A stretch of 64,000 bases of DNA. It comes from Desulfuromonas sp. CSMB_57 (GTDB taxonomy: Bacteria; Desulfobacterota; Desulfuromonadia; Desulfuromonadales; Syntrophotaleaceae). The DNA is taken from positions 124,001-188,000 of the forward strand of contig NZ_JAFCIY020000006.1 of assembly GCF_020194955.2 (NCBI RefSeq). Reading direction: 5' to 3'. The position numbers and the translations under genes were made by a program. Shown here in pieces: positions 36,833-46,261 of the stretch; the first letter of the stretch is position 1; the number at the start of each line of letters is the position of its first letter. The notes under the pieces are model-generated. The model was not told the DNA's origin, did not search any database, and saw only the letters and a list, made by a program, of their open reading frames with translations.

Positions 36833-38428
36833 TTAGAATCGTTTGCGCACAACCGTGTCCTGCTTCCAGTGCAGGTCATCCGTGTCCGGGTGATCAATGG
36901 TGTAGTGCAGCCCGCGGCTTTCCTTGCGCTGCTGCGCGCAGCGCACGATGAGTTTGGCCACGGTGGTGATGTTGCGCAATTCGATGAGATCCGAGGTCGG
37001 GTAGAAATCCCAATAGTACTCGGATATCTCCTCGTCGATGAGTTGCAGGCGGCGCCAGGCCCGGTCGAGGCGCTTGTCAGACCGGACGATGCCGACATAG
37101 TTCCACATGCAGCGCCGGATTTCGTCCCAGTTGTGCGCCACCACCACCTCTTCATCGCTGTCCGTGGCGCGGCCGTAATCCCATGGGGTGATTTCCGGCA
37201 GCGGCTGCGCCCCTTCGGCCAGACGGGCCAGGCAGCGCTGGGCGACCCGATCGGCGAATACCACCCCTTCCAGCAGGCTGTTGCTGGCCAGACGGTTGGC
37301 GCCGTGCAGACCGGTGCAGGCCACTTCGCCGATGGCGAACAGGTTGGCGAGATCCGATTCGCCCCAGATATCCACCTGCACGCCGCCGCACAGGTAATGG
37401 GCCGCCGGCACCACGGGAATGGGCTCGAGGGTCATGTCGATGCCGAAGGACAGGCAGGTTTTATAGATGTGCGGAAAGCGATCCTTGACGAAATCGGGGT
37501 CTTTGTGGGTGATATCCAGATAGACGCAATCGTCGCCGTGGACCTTCAGTTCGTTGTCGATGGCGCGGGCCACCACGTCGCGCGGCGCCAGGTCCTTGAG
37601 GGGATGATACTGGGTCATGAACGCCGTCCCGTCGCTGCGCCGGAGAATGGCCCCCTCACCCCGCACCGCTTCGGAAATGAGGAACGACTTGGCATTGGGG
37701 TGAAACAGGGTGGTGGGGTGAAACTGCATGAATTCCATGTTGGCGATGCTGGCGCCGGCACGATAGGCCATGGCCACGCCGTCGCCGGTGGCGACATCGG
37801 GATTGCAGGTGTACAGATAGACCTTGCCGGCGCCGCCGGTGGCCAGCACGGTGATTTGCGCTCCCAGGGTGAGCACCTGGCGCTTGCGGATGTCCAGGAC
37901 ATGGGCACCCAGGCAGCGCTGGGGACGGCCGCCGCCGCCCACCTTGGCATCGGTGATGAGATCGATGGCGATGTGGTGCTCGTAGATGGTGATGTTGGGG
38001 TGGCTGCGGACCGCTTCCACCAGGGCCCGCTCGATCTCCTGACCGGTCATATCCTTGGCATGCAGGATGCGGCGCTTGCTGTGCCCACCCTCCCGGCCCA
38101 GATCGTAGCTGTCGTCGGCGCGCTTGGTGAAGCGCACTCCCCAATTGATCAGATCGCAGATGGCCTGGGGTCCGCTTTCCACCACCATCTGTACGACATC
38201 TTCGTGGGACAGGTAGACCCCGGCCACCATGGTATCGCGCACGTGGGAGGCGAAGGAATCCTCCGACGAGATGACCGAGGCGATGCCGCCTTGCGCCAGA
38301 TTGGTCGCGGTTTCGGAGATTTCACGCTTGGTGACCACGGCAACCCGGCCGTGGTCGGCCACCTTCAAGGCATAGGACAAGCCGGCGATACCACTGCCAA
38401 CGACAAGAAATTCAGTTGTGATTTTCAC
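36833..38428 (-). CDS. nadB: L-aspartate oxidase
   Basis: A 531-residue flavoenzyme that oxidises aspartate to iminoaspartate for NAD synthesis. In anaerobes fumarate can replace oxygen as acceptor. The FAD motif is FLVVGSGIAGLSYALK. Other markers are ETATNLAQGGIA, the substrate loop EGGHSKRRILHAKD, and GLHGANRLASNSLLEG near 365. The start is GTG with GAGG five bases upstream. It heads a three-gene unit with chorismate mutase and the small DAHP-synthase-type domain. Confidence 0.97.
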   Translation of the reverse strand: MKITTEFLVVGSGIAGLSYALKVADHGRVAVVTKREISETATNLAQGGIASVISSEDSFASHVRDTMVAGVYLSHEDVVQMVVESGPQAICDLINWGVRFTKRADDSYDLGREGGHSKRRILHAKDMTGQEIERALVEAVRSHPNITIYEHHIAIDLITDAKVGGGGRPQRCLGAHVLDIRKRQVLTLGAQITVLATGGAGKVYLYTCNPDVATGDGVAMAYRAGASIANMEFMQFHPTTLFHPNAKSFLISEAVRGEGAILRRSDGTAFMTQYHPLKDLAPRDVVARAIDNELKVHGDDCVYLDITHKDPDFVKDRFPHIYKTCLSFGIDMTLEPIPVVPAAHYLCGGVQVDIWGESDLANLFAIGEVACTGLHGANRLASNSLLEGVVFADRVAQRCLARLAEGAQPLPEITPWDYGRATDSDEEVVVAHNWDEIRRCMWNYVGIVRSDKRLDRAWRRLQLIDEEISEYYWDFYPTSDLIELRNITTVAKLIVRCAQQRKESRGLHYTIDHPDTDDLHWKQDTVVRKRF

Positions 38429-38605
38429 TCAGGCCTCACTGGTGGGAGGATGCGACCCCGGGCATGACACAGGCCGAACAAAACGGCACAAATACTGCAA
38501 ATAGAAATGCATCTTCATGACAAGACGATGCGTCCCGGACGGCAACGCCCGGCCATTATCCGGCCCGTTCCGGACCATGTCAAGCTTTTGCTGCAGGTAA
38601 ATAGG

Positions 38606-38634
38606 TTGAAATACTCTTCCTTTCACGGTATAGT
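38606..38634 (+). promoter_or_regulatory. Sigma-70 promoter of the lytic transglycosylase
   Basis: TTGAAA (38606-38611), 17 bp, TATAGT (38629-38634). Its closeness to ATG 38644 argues for translation from ATG 38656. Confidence 0.75.
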
Positions 38635-38655
38635 CTGGGCTGTATGAGGATCCAT

Positions 38656-39240
38656 ATGAGTTATTTGACACGAAAAACATCCCTGGCTCCCCTGCTCATC
38701 GCCGGATTGCTGTGGGTCAATGCCGTGCCGGCTGCCGCCGACATCTACAAATACGTCGATGAAGACGGCGTGATGCATTTTACCAACACCCCCACCGGAT
38801 CCGAATACCGCCTCTATCTCAAGGAGTCCACTCCCAGCCGGCCGCGCACCGCGGTTTCATCCGCCGTGGAAGATCTCATCGCCCATTATGCCAGCACCTA
38901 CCGCTTGGAGAAGGCGCTGGTGAAGGCCGTGATCCGGGTGGAAAGCAATTACAATCCCCGCGCGGTCTCGCCCAAGGGGGCCCAGGGAATGATGCAGCTC
39001 ATCCCCTCGACGGCCCGTGACATGCAGGTCAGCGATCCCTTCGACCCCGAAGACAACATCCGCGGCGGCACCCGCTACCTGCGTCTGATGCTCGATCAGT
39101 TCAACGACAACATTGACCTGGCCCTGGCGGCTTACAACGCCGGCCCCAATGCGGTGCGCCGTCATGGAGGGATCCCCCCCTTCGCCGAGACGCGTAATTA
39201 TGTGCGGAAGGTCAAGGAATTCATCCATCACTACCGGTAA
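38656..39240 (+). CDS. Periplasmic lytic transglycosylase (DUF4124 + SLT)
   Basis: A 194-residue secreted muramidase. A signal peptide (to about AAA|DIYK) precedes a small DUF4124 domain (DIYKYVDEDGVMHFTNTP). A GH23 Slt domain follows, with the catalytic Glu in VIRVESNYNP, the GAQGMMQLIPSTA segment and ALAAYNAGPNAV. It cleaves peptidoglycan to anhydromuropeptides. ATG 38656 is preferred to 38644, because it has GAGG at the right distance and leaves room for a transcript leader. Confidence 0.94.
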   Translation: MSYLTRKTSLAPLLIAGLLWVNAVPAAADIYKYVDEDGVMHFTNTPTGSEYRLYLKESTPSRPRTAVSSAVEDLIAHYASTYRLEKALVKAVIRVESNYNPRAVSPKGAQGMMQLIPSTARDMQVSDPFDPEDNIRGGTRYLRLMLDQFNDNIDLALAAYNAGPNAVRRHGGIPPFAETRNYVRKVKEFIHHYR

Positions 39241-39395
39241 TCGCTGCAGGTCGTCCCCGGGCCTTATCTCTTCCCAGCATTGCGGAACTTCCGTCCGCGG
39301 CGGCCTTTTCCCGCCCACCGTACAGGCGTCGGAATTATTTGATCTTTCAAATTTTTCACCCGGCCGCATAAGAATTTTCCGGATGGAATTTTTTA

Positions 39396-39424
39396 TTGAC
39401 TTGGCCGGAACCTTTTGATATTTA
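39396..39424 (+). promoter_or_regulatory. Promoter of the first tRNA-Gly
   Basis: TTGACT (39396-39401), 17 bp, TATTTA (39419-39424), 35 bp before the tRNA. Confidence 0.65.
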
Positions 39425-39458
39425 TAAGCCCGCTCGCGACGGTGAGCGAAAAAATGCT

Positions 39459-39533
<75 letters not shown>

Positions 39534-39543
39534 TGATTATCAG

Positions 39544-39575
39544 GCCCCGGCGCTTGATTCGGGGCTTTCGTTTTT
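39544..39575 (+). terminator. Terminator after tRNA-Gly copy 1
   Basis: GCCCCG/CGGGGC with a 10-base loop, followed by TTTCGTTTTT. Confidence 0.75.
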
Positions 39576-39631
39576 AAACCGCTGCGACATCACGGGCGGA
39601 CACAGTTCAAGCGGTAACATCATGCCGCCAG

Positions 39632-39706
<75 letters not shown>

Positions 39707-39710
39707 GCTA

Positions 39711-39744
39711 AAAAGGCCCCGCATCAACCGATGCGGGGCCTTTT
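39711..39744 (+). terminator. Terminator after tRNA-Gly copy 2
   Basis: AAAAGGCCCCGCATC pairs perfectly with GATGCGGGGCCTTTT around AACC. It is bidirectional and also faces rsmA. Confidence 0.9.
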
Positions 39745-39852
39745 GCTATTCAGCAATTCATGATTAAGACAACGACAACCGTTCCGCTAGCACGTCACCG
39801 ACAACGAGCCCGTTCGATCCGGGGTTATTCCCTTCCCTACCCTGCCAGGTCC

Positions 39853-40680
39853 TCATTCCGACGCTGCCGTACATCCTCCCTCAAAATTCGCCTGATTTTT
39901 CCAGAGGGCTTCGGTCAAGGCCCCGAACTCCTGCAGGGACAGGGTTTCGGCCCGACGCCGCGGATCGATGCCGATGCCTTCGAGCATGCCATCCAGATCG
40001 GCAAATCCCAATCCGGCCGCCGCGAGGCTGTTGCGCAAGGTCTTGCGCCGCTGGGAAAAAGCACCCTTGACCACCCTGCGGAAGAACCGCTCATCCCTCA
40101 GGGCCAAGCGGGGCTGCGGCAGAGTTTCGAACAACAACACCACCGAATGTACCTTGGGTGCCGGATAAAAGGCGCCGGGCGGGACCCGCAGAACCCGGCG
40201 AATGTCGAACCCGTTGCGGCACAAAACGCTCAAAATGCCGTAATCCCTGCCGCCCGGCGGTGCACAAAGCCGATCTCCGACCTCCTTCTGGAACATGAGG
40301 ACCAGGCGACTGAACAGGTGGCGGTGATCGAGAATTTTGAAGAGAATCTGACTGGATATGTTGTAGGGCAGATTCGCCACCAATTTGTAGGGCGGCTCAA
40401 CCAGCAGAGCCGGCCAATCCAAGCGCAGGGCATCGCCGGCATGCACCCGCAGCTGGGGTTCCGGACGGTCTTCGAGACGCGCGACCAGTTCGCGATCGAG
40501 TTCCATGACGTGCAGGCTGTGCACCATCGGCAGCATGCGATCCGTAAGTGCTCCGAGGCCGGGACCGATCTCCAGCACCCGATCCCTTGGCTCCAGGGCG
40601 GCCGCCGCCAAGATTTCCTCCACGACGTGGATATCGGTCAGAAAGTTCTGGCCGAAACGTTTTTTAGGACGATGTTCCAA
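39853..40680 (-). CDS. rsmA: 16S rRNA dimethyladenosine transferase
   Basis: A 275-residue KsgA-family methylase that dimethylates A1518/A1519 of 16S rRNA. It begins KKRFGQNFLTD, has the SAM loop LEIGPGLGALT (about 42-52) and the catalytic NLPYNISS near 104. The C-terminal helical domain (FFRRVVKGAFSQRRKTLRNSL) is intact. The start codon is TTG with GGAG upstream. It is followed closely in the reverse direction by tRNA genes. Confidence 0.96.
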   Translation of the reverse strand: MEHRPKKRFGQNFLTDIHVVEEILAAAALEPRDRVLEIGPGLGALTDRMLPMVHSLHVMELDRELVARLEDRPEPQLRVHAGDALRLDWPALLVEPPYKLVANLPYNISSQILFKILDHRHLFSRLVLMFQKEVGDRLCAPPGGRDYGILSVLCRNGFDIRRVLRVPPGAFYPAPKVHSVVLLFETLPQPRLALRDERFFRRVVKGAFSQRRKTLRNSLAAAGLGFADLDGMLEGIGIDPRRRAETLSLQEFGALTEALWKNQANFEGGCTAASE

Positions 40681-40696
40681 GAGGCGAATGCTCCAT

Positions 40697-41182
40697 TCAT
40701 GGCCGCCGGGGACGGCGCGGCCAGCGGGGAATGCGATGGTTTTTCAACAAGGGCACCAACCGGACCGCAAGCAGGTAGGCCGCGAAAGCCCCGAGACTGC
40801 CGATAATCAGGCTGCCGAGGGTCAGCGGCAGCAGCACTTCCCAACTCAGGGTGCGCAAGGCGGACAGGCTGAATTCCCCCGGCAACTGCACCAGATCCAT
40901 GCCGAGCATGATGCGCCCCAACTCATATTCGGCAGCATAGATGAAGGGTGCGGTAAGGGGGTTGGTGACCCAGACGCCCAGGGCGGCACTGAGCTTGTTT
41001 TCGCCCAGCAGCATGGCGCAGAACACCGCCAGAACAATCTGCACGCCAAAGGTGGGTGTCAGCCCGATAAAGACCCCCAGGGCAAACCCTTTGGCGATCT
41101 CCTCGGGCGAACCCTGCAGACGCACGAAACGCAACAGATTGAGCTTGAATTGACGGACCAGAGGCCAGCGCCGGTAGTACAT
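40697..41182 (-). CDS. DUF2062 membrane protein
   Basis: A 161-residue protein with an amphipathic N-terminus, the DUF2062 core GSPEEIAKGFALGVFIGLTPTFGVQ and about three membrane segments. The domain is common and often linked to glycosyltransferases or other envelope genes, but its function is unknown. ATG 41182 has GGAG at eight bases, better than the upstream GTG at 41197. It lies between tsaD and rsmA, with spacers under 30 bp. Confidence 0.88.
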   Translation of the reverse strand: MYYRRWPLVRQFKLNLLRFVRLQGSPEEIAKGFALGVFIGLTPTFGVQIVLAVFCAMLLGENKLSAALGVWVTNPLTAPFIYAAEYELGRIMLGMDLVQLPGEFSLSALRTLSWEVLLPLTLGSLIIGSLGAFAAYLLAVRLVPLLKNHRIPRWPRRPRRP

Positions 41183-41208
41183 GGGCAATCTCCGCACTCG
41201 TACGGCAA

Positions 41209-42234
41209 TCAGGCGGCAGTGTTTGCCTCAACCTGGTCCAGGGGCCAACTGGCCCGGGCGTTGAGGTCCAGTCCGGCACGGACGCCCTGCTCGAGGTAGG
41301 CATTGCCCGCCACGGCCAGCATGGCGGCATTGTCGGCACAAAGGGCCGGGGAAGGAAAAGTGACCTGCAGGCCCGCCGCCTGCGCCTGCGCGGTCATGGC
41401 CTGGCGCAGGCCCCGATTGCAGGCCACGCCGCCGGCCACGACGATGCGCTTGAGGCCGGTGCGGGCGGCGGCACGCAGGGTCTTGGCGCACAGCACCTCG
41501 ACCACCGCTGCCTGAAAGCTGGCCGCCACATCCTGCAGATGCTGCCCTTCGATGGGGCCGGTCTGCCCCTGCACATAATAGAGCAGCGCCGTCTTAATGC
41601 CGCTGAAGCTGAAGTCGAGGTTGTCCTTTTTCAGCAACGGCCGGGGAAAGTCGAAGGCCCGGGGATTGCCCTGGGCCGCCAGCCGGTCCATGACCGCACC
41701 CCCGGGATAGCCGAGTCCCAACAGTTTGGCCACCTTGTCGAAGGCCTCCCCGGCGGCATCATCCAGGGTGCGACCGAGGGTGGAGTAACGGCCGATGCCG
41801 TCCACCCGGTAGAGGTGGGTATGGCCCCCGGAAACGGCCAGGGCCAGATAAGGAAAGTCTATTTCCTGCTCCAGCAGCGGTGCCAGGATGTGTCCCTCCA
41901 TGTGATGCACCCCGACCAGGGGCCGCTGCAGGGCGAAGGCCAGGGATTTGGCCATGGACAGCCCGACCAGCAACGCCCCGACCAGACCGGGTCCACGGGT
42001 CACGGCCAGCCCCTCGATGCGGTCCAGGGTGACGCCGGCGCGGTCCAGGGCTTCGGCCACCACCGGCACCACCGCTTCAAGATGCTTGCGGGAGGCCAGT
42101 TCCGGCACCACCCCGCCGTAGCGGGCATGCACATCCACCTGCGAAGCCACGACATTGGACAGCACCTGCCGGCCGTCGCGAACCACGGCCGCGGAGGTTT
42201 CGTCACAGGAGGATTCCAGGGTCAACAGCAACAT
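41209..42234 (-). CDS. tsaD: tRNA threonylcarbamoyladenosine transferase subunit TsaD
   Basis: A 341-residue ASKHA-fold enzyme that transfers threonylcarbamoyl to A37 of ANN-decoding tRNAs. It begins LLTLESSCDETSAAVV, with the iron-binding HHMEGH near 112. VSGGHTHLY and GGVACNRGLR, the nucleotide-binding segments, are present. Length is standard. Its modification is the substrate of MtaB, encoded at 48.7-49.9 kb in this window. Confidence 0.97.
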   Translation of the reverse strand: MLLLTLESSCDETSAAVVRDGRQVLSNVVASQVDVHARYGGVVPELASRKHLEAVVPVVAEALDRAGVTLDRIEGLAVTRGPGLVGALLVGLSMAKSLAFALQRPLVGVHHMEGHILAPLLEQEIDFPYLALAVSGGHTHLYRVDGIGRYSTLGRTLDDAAGEAFDKVAKLLGLGYPGGAVMDRLAAQGNPRAFDFPRPLLKKDNLDFSFSGIKTALLYYVQGQTGPIEGQHLQDVAASFQAAVVEVLCAKTLRAAARTGLKRIVVAGGVACNRGLRQAMTAQAQAAGLQVTFPSPALCADNAAMLAVAGNAYLEQGVRAGLDLNARASWPLDQVEANTAA

Positions 42235-42288
42235 AGCGTATACTCTTCTTCAGACGGTCGGGGCCTCATGTGCGGCCGCCGCCGGACA

Positions 42289-43605
42289 TTACAGGAGGTT
42301 GGCAGCCAGTTCCGCCAGGGGCGAACGCTCGCCGCGGAACAGGGTAATGTGACCGGCGATATCCTGCCCCTTGAACTTCTCCACGGTATAGGTCAGGCCG
42401 TTGCTGGAGGAGTCGACATAGGGGTTGTCGATCTGGTAGGGGTCGCCGGTCAGGACGATCTTGGTGCCTTCGCCGGCCCGGGTGATGATGGTCTTGATTT
42501 CGTGGGGAGTCAGGTTCTGGGCTTCGTCGACGATCATGAACTGCTTGGGTATGGAACGGCCGCGGATATAGGTCAGCGCCTCGATCTCCAGCAGTCCCAT
42601 GTCGACCAGTTCCTTGTAGCCGCGCTTGCGTTTGCCCCGTTCGTCGACCATGCCCAGCAGCAGTTCGACATTGTCGAAAATGGGCTGCATCCAGGGCGCC
42701 AGCTTTTCCCCGACGTCGCCCGGCAAAAAACCCAAGTCGCGGCCGAGGGGAAAGATGGGCCGGGAGACCAGCAACCGGCTGAAACTGGCCTCGTCCGCCG
42801 ACTTGGCCAGACCGGCGGCAATGGCCAACAGGGTCTTGCCGGTACCGGCCTTGCCGACCAGGGTCACCAGTTGGATGTCATCGTTGAGGAGCAGGTCGAA
42901 GGCGAACTGCTGTTCCCGGTTGCGGGGGTTGATGCCCCAGAGTCCCTCTTTCGGAGCCCGAATCAAGGGCACGATCCGACCCAGGGTCTTGTGATAGCGG
43001 CCGATGGCCGTATGGGACGGGTTGCCGGCATCCGCCAGGGTCACGTACTGGTTGGGGAAAAAATCGCCCTCGATATCCAGGTAGCCCTGGCCGTAAAACC
43101 GATCGACTTCCTCCCTGCCGACCTGAACTTCCGCCGTGCCGGGATAAAGCTCTTCGATGGCAACCTTGTCCGATTCATAATCCTGGGCCGTCAAGCCCAC
43201 GGCATCGGCCTTGATGCGCAGATTGGTGTCCTTGGTCACGAAAATGACCGGGCACTGGCAGTCGTCCTTCATCTGCATGGCAACGGCCAGAATGCGGTTG
43301 TCGCCGCGGTCGCTGCGCAATTCCGGCGGCAGACGTTTCATGGCCGGTTCCGTATAAAGCACCACCTGCAGTTTGCCGCCGCCCTCGAGGGTCACCCCAT
43401 CGATGAGATGCGCGCTGGCTCGGAAGGAATCCAGCAGGCGGGAAACCTGGCGGGCGTTGCGTCCGATCTCGCTGAGATCCTTTTTAAAGGTATCGATCTC
43501 TTCGATGACGGTGATGGGGATGACCACATCGTTATCTTCGAATTTGAGCATCGCCTGGGGATCGTGCAGCAACACATTGGTATCGAGAATGAAGACTTTT
43601 TTCAT
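42289..43605 (-). CDS. PIN-PhoH family ATPase
   Basis: A 438-residue cytoplasmic protein with an N-terminal PIN nuclease domain (MKKVFILDTNVLLHDP, acids in TVIEEIDTFKK) and a C-terminal PhoH domain. The PhoH domain has Walker A LVGKAGTGKT near 247 and Walker B FMIVDEAQNLTP near 358. PhoH2-type proteins have been linked to RNA unwinding and cleavage. GGAGAGCA precedes the ATG. It is probably monocistronic. Confidence 0.93.
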   Translation of the reverse strand: MKKVFILDTNVLLHDPQAMLKFEDNDVVIPITVIEEIDTFKKDLSEIGRNARQVSRLLDSFRASAHLIDGVTLEGGGKLQVVLYTEPAMKRLPPELRSDRGDNRILAVAMQMKDDCQCPVIFVTKDTNLRIKADAVGLTAQDYESDKVAIEELYPGTAEVQVGREEVDRFYGQGYLDIEGDFFPNQYVTLADAGNPSHTAIGRYHKTLGRIVPLIRAPKEGLWGINPRNREQQFAFDLLLNDDIQLVTLVGKAGTGKTLLAIAAGLAKSADEASFSRLLVSRPIFPLGRDLGFLPGDVGEKLAPWMQPIFDNVELLLGMVDERGKRKRGYKELVDMGLLEIEALTYIRGRSIPKQFMIVDEAQNLTPHEIKTIITRAGEGTKIVLTGDPYQIDNPYVDSSSNGLTYTVEKFKGQDIAGHITLFRGERSPLAELAANLL

Positions 43606-44029
43606 TGCTCTCCGTTTCCGAACGAAAGGCTGTGCGCAACAATGAAACAGGTTCGCGCAGGATTCCGTTGCAGGTCCTCACCGGGAAAAAGGCTGGGATG
43701 AGATGTTTCGAACTTCAGCCGAAACCAGCAGGAAGTTACCATCGGGGCGCCCTGTTTGGCAACCGAATTCTCTGTCCCCGCTCCGGCCCCGAAGGGGTTC
43801 GCAAGGGCGGCCAAGGGCGAGCGTCCCAGTGGTTTTTAGGTACAATACAGCCAAGAAGAGGAATCCGGGCCAAGCACCTCCCCGGCCGTCCGCCACTTGG
43901 TTTGCAATCCGAAGCACCGCTTGACAGGACACAACATGTTGTGCTTTATAGACCTTCTGGACCCATCATATTGAAAAAAACGCCAGCCAGTCCATGTTTG
44001 GCCCGACCCGTTGAAAAGGAACCAAGCCC
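43606..44029. other. Divergent region between the PhoH-like gene and nrdJ
   Basis: No gene is seen. It holds the nrdJ promoter with an embedded palindrome at 43921-43950. I looked for a cobalamin riboswitch, because nrdJ needs B12, and saw none. Confidence 0.5.
43921..43950 (+). promoter_or_regulatory. nrdJ promoter with NrdR-box-like palindrome
   Basis: TTGACA (43921-43926), 18 bp, TTTATA (43945-43950). The spacer contains the perfect 14-bp palindrome CACAACATGTTGTG (43930-43943), close to the NrdR consensus ACACNATATNTNGTGT-like box. NrdR sites usually occur in pairs about 31 bp apart. A clear second box was not found. Confidence 0.6.
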
Positions 44030-46261
44030 ATGTCCATCGCCCTTACCGAAGCCTCCCTCAGTCCCAATGCCCTCACCGTTCTCAAACGCCGCTACCTGAA
44101 ACGGGACAGGGAAGGGCAAATTCTGGAATCCCCCCAGGACATGTTCCGCCGGGTCGCCGAAGCGGTGGCCGGCGCCGAGGCCCATTTCGAAGGCGGCCGG
44201 GATATGGAGACCCTGGCCGAAGAGTTCTACCGGCTCATGGCCGGCCTGGAATTTTTGCCCAACTCCCCCACCCTCATGAACGCCGGCCGGGAACTGGGCC
44301 AATTGTCGGCCTGTTTCGTGCTGCCGGTGGATGACTCCATGGAGAGCATTTTCGAGGCCATCAAGCAGACCGCCCTGATTCACAAAAGCGGCGGCGGCAC
44401 CGGCTTCTCCTTCAGCCGCATCCGTCCGGCCAACGATGTGGTACTTTCCACCAAGGGCATTTCCTCCGGTCCCATCAGCTTCATGAAGGTGTTCGACGCC
44501 GCCACCGAAACCATCAAGCAGGGCGGTACCCGGCGCGGCGCCAACATGGCCATTCTGCGGGTGGACCATCCCGACATCATGGACTTTATCATGGCCAAGC
44601 ACGATCAGAAGGTGCTGACCAACTTCAACCTGTCCGTGGGTCTGACGGAAGACTTCATGCGCGCCGTCGAAGAAGGGCTGGAATACGACCTGACCAATCC
44701 CCGCACCGGTGAACCGGTAAAAAAAATGGATGCCCGCAAGGTGTTCGACCGCATCGTGGAAATGGCCTGGACCAACGGCGAACCCGGCATCATCTTCCTC
44801 GATCGTCTCAACCGCGACAACCCGACCCCCCAAGTAGGCGAAATCGAAGCCACCAATCCCTGCGGCGAACAACCCCTGCTGCCCTACGAATCCTGCAACC
44901 TGGGCTCCATCAACCTGGTGCGCCTGGTCGGCGCCGACGGCACTCTGGATTGGGACAAACTGCGTCGTATCGTGACCCTGGCGGTACGCTTTCTGGACAA
45001 CGTCATCGAGATCAACCGTTATCCCCTGCCGGAAATCGGCGAGATGACCCGCGCCAACCGCAAGATCGGTCTGGGTGTCATGGGTTGGGCCGACCTCCTT
45101 ATCCGGCTCGAACTGCCCTACAACTCCGCCGCCGCCCTCGAACTGGCGGACCGGTTGATGGCGACCATCACCGAAACGGCCCGCGACGCCTCCCGGCAAC
45201 TGGCGGTGGAACGGGGCCCCTTCCCCAATTTTGCCGGCAGCCGCTATCAGCAGCGCGGCGAGGCGCCCCTGCGCAACGCCACCTGCACCACCATCGCGCC
45301 AACCGGCACCATTTCCATCATCGCCAACGCCTCCAGCGGCATCGAACCGATCTTCGCCGTTTCCTACGTGCGCCAGGTGCTGGACAACGACCAACTGGTG
45401 GAGGTCCATCCCCTGTTCGAGGAACTGGCCCGACAGGAGGGTTTCTATTCTCCGGAACTGATGAAACGCATTGCCGAGCACGGCGGCGTCCAGGATCTGG
45501 CCGAGGTCCCCGAAGCCATCCGGCGCCTGTTCGTGACGGCCCACGACATCACGCCGGAAGACCACATCCGCATGCAGGCGGCCTTTCAGCGCCACACGGA
45601 CAACGCCGTATCCAAGACGGTCAATTTCCCCAACGATGCCACCCGCGAGGAAGTCGCCGAGGTCTACCGCCTGGCCTACCAGCAGGGATGCAAAGGGGTG
45701 ACCATCTATCGGGACGGTTCCCGCGACCTGCAGGTGCTTTCCGTTGGCAAGCCGCCGGCGGATGCGGCCGCACCGGCCCTGCCCGTGGAAGCCGGCAAGG
45801 CCGGCCGCAAGCGGGAACGGCCCCGGGCCCTGGCCGGGAAGACCTATCAGATGACGACCGGCTGCGGTCCTCTGTATGTCACCATCAACCAGGACAGCAG
45901 CGGACTGTTCGAGCTGTTCACCACCATGGGCAAGGCCGGCGGTTGCGCCGCCAGCCAATGCGAGGCCATCGGCCGGCTGGTGTCCCTGGCCTGGCGCAGC
46001 GGCGTGCAGGCCCGCCAGACCATCAAGCAGCTCATCGGCATCACCTGCCACAAGCCGGCCGGATTCGGCGACAACCGCGTCACCTCCTGCGCCGACGCCG
46101 TGGCCAGGGCCATCCAAATGCACATGCTGGCGGAAAGCGACGGCGATCCTTCCCTGCTGTTCGTCAACAGCGGCGGTGCCTGTCCGGAATGCGGCGGCCC
46201 CGTGGAGCATGAGGGCGGCTGCTGCGTCTGCCATGCCTGCGGCTACTCGGAATGCGCCTGA
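44030..46261 (+). CDS. nrdJ: Adenosylcobalamin-dependent ribonucleotide reductase (class II)
   Basis: A 743-residue B12-dependent enzyme making deoxyribonucleotides. Active-site landmarks are FLPNSPTLMNAG near 78, SACFVLPVDDSMESIF near 92, the radical Cys/Glu motif NPCGEQPLLPYESCNLGS near 280 and PTGTISIIANASSGIEP near 430. The C-terminal tail has a zinc-ribbon-like cluster CPECGG...CCVCHACGYSEC used for re-reduction. It works with or without oxygen. AAGGAA precedes the ATG. Confidence 0.97.
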   Translation: MSIALTEASLSPNALTVLKRRYLKRDREGQILESPQDMFRRVAEAVAGAEAHFEGGRDMETLAEEFYRLMAGLEFLPNSPTLMNAGRELGQLSACFVLPVDDSMESIFEAIKQTALIHKSGGGTGFSFSRIRPANDVVLSTKGISSGPISFMKVFDAATETIKQGGTRRGANMAILRVDHPDIMDFIMAKHDQKVLTNFNLSVGLTEDFMRAVEEGLEYDLTNPRTGEPVKKMDARKVFDRIVEMAWTNGEPGIIFLDRLNRDNPTPQVGEIEATNPCGEQPLLPYESCNLGSINLVRLVGADGTLDWDKLRRIVTLAVRFLDNVIEINRYPLPEIGEMTRANRKIGLGVMGWADLLIRLELPYNSAAALELADRLMATITETARDASRQLAVERGPFPNFAGSRYQQRGEAPLRNATCTTIAPTGTISIIANASSGIEPIFAVSYVRQVLDNDQLVEVHPLFEELARQEGFYSPELMKRIAEHGGVQDLAEVPEAIRRLFVTAHDITPEDHIRMQAAFQRHTDNAVSKTVNFPNDATREEVAEVYRLAYQQGCKGVTIYRDGSRDLQVLSVGKPPADAAAPALPVEAGKAGRKRERPRALAGKTYQMTTGCGPLYVTINQDSSGLFELFTTMGKAGGCAASQCEAIGRLVSLAWRSGVQARQTIKQLIGITCHKPAGFGDNRVTSCADAVARAIQMHMLAESDGDPSLLFVNSGGACPECGGPVEHEGGCCVCHACGYSECA

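Noticed and set aside
36035-38467. Long plus-strand open frame of 810 codons across nadB
   Set aside because: It is antisense to a clear nadB gene and has the His/Gln/Asp-rich composition of GC-rich shadow frames. It has no family motif. Similar long shadows over purL, nrdJ and the ABC transporter genes were dropped for the same reason.
43606-44029. Cobalamin riboswitch before nrdJ
   Set aside because: I looked for the conserved B12-box and the surrounding stem pattern and did not see them.
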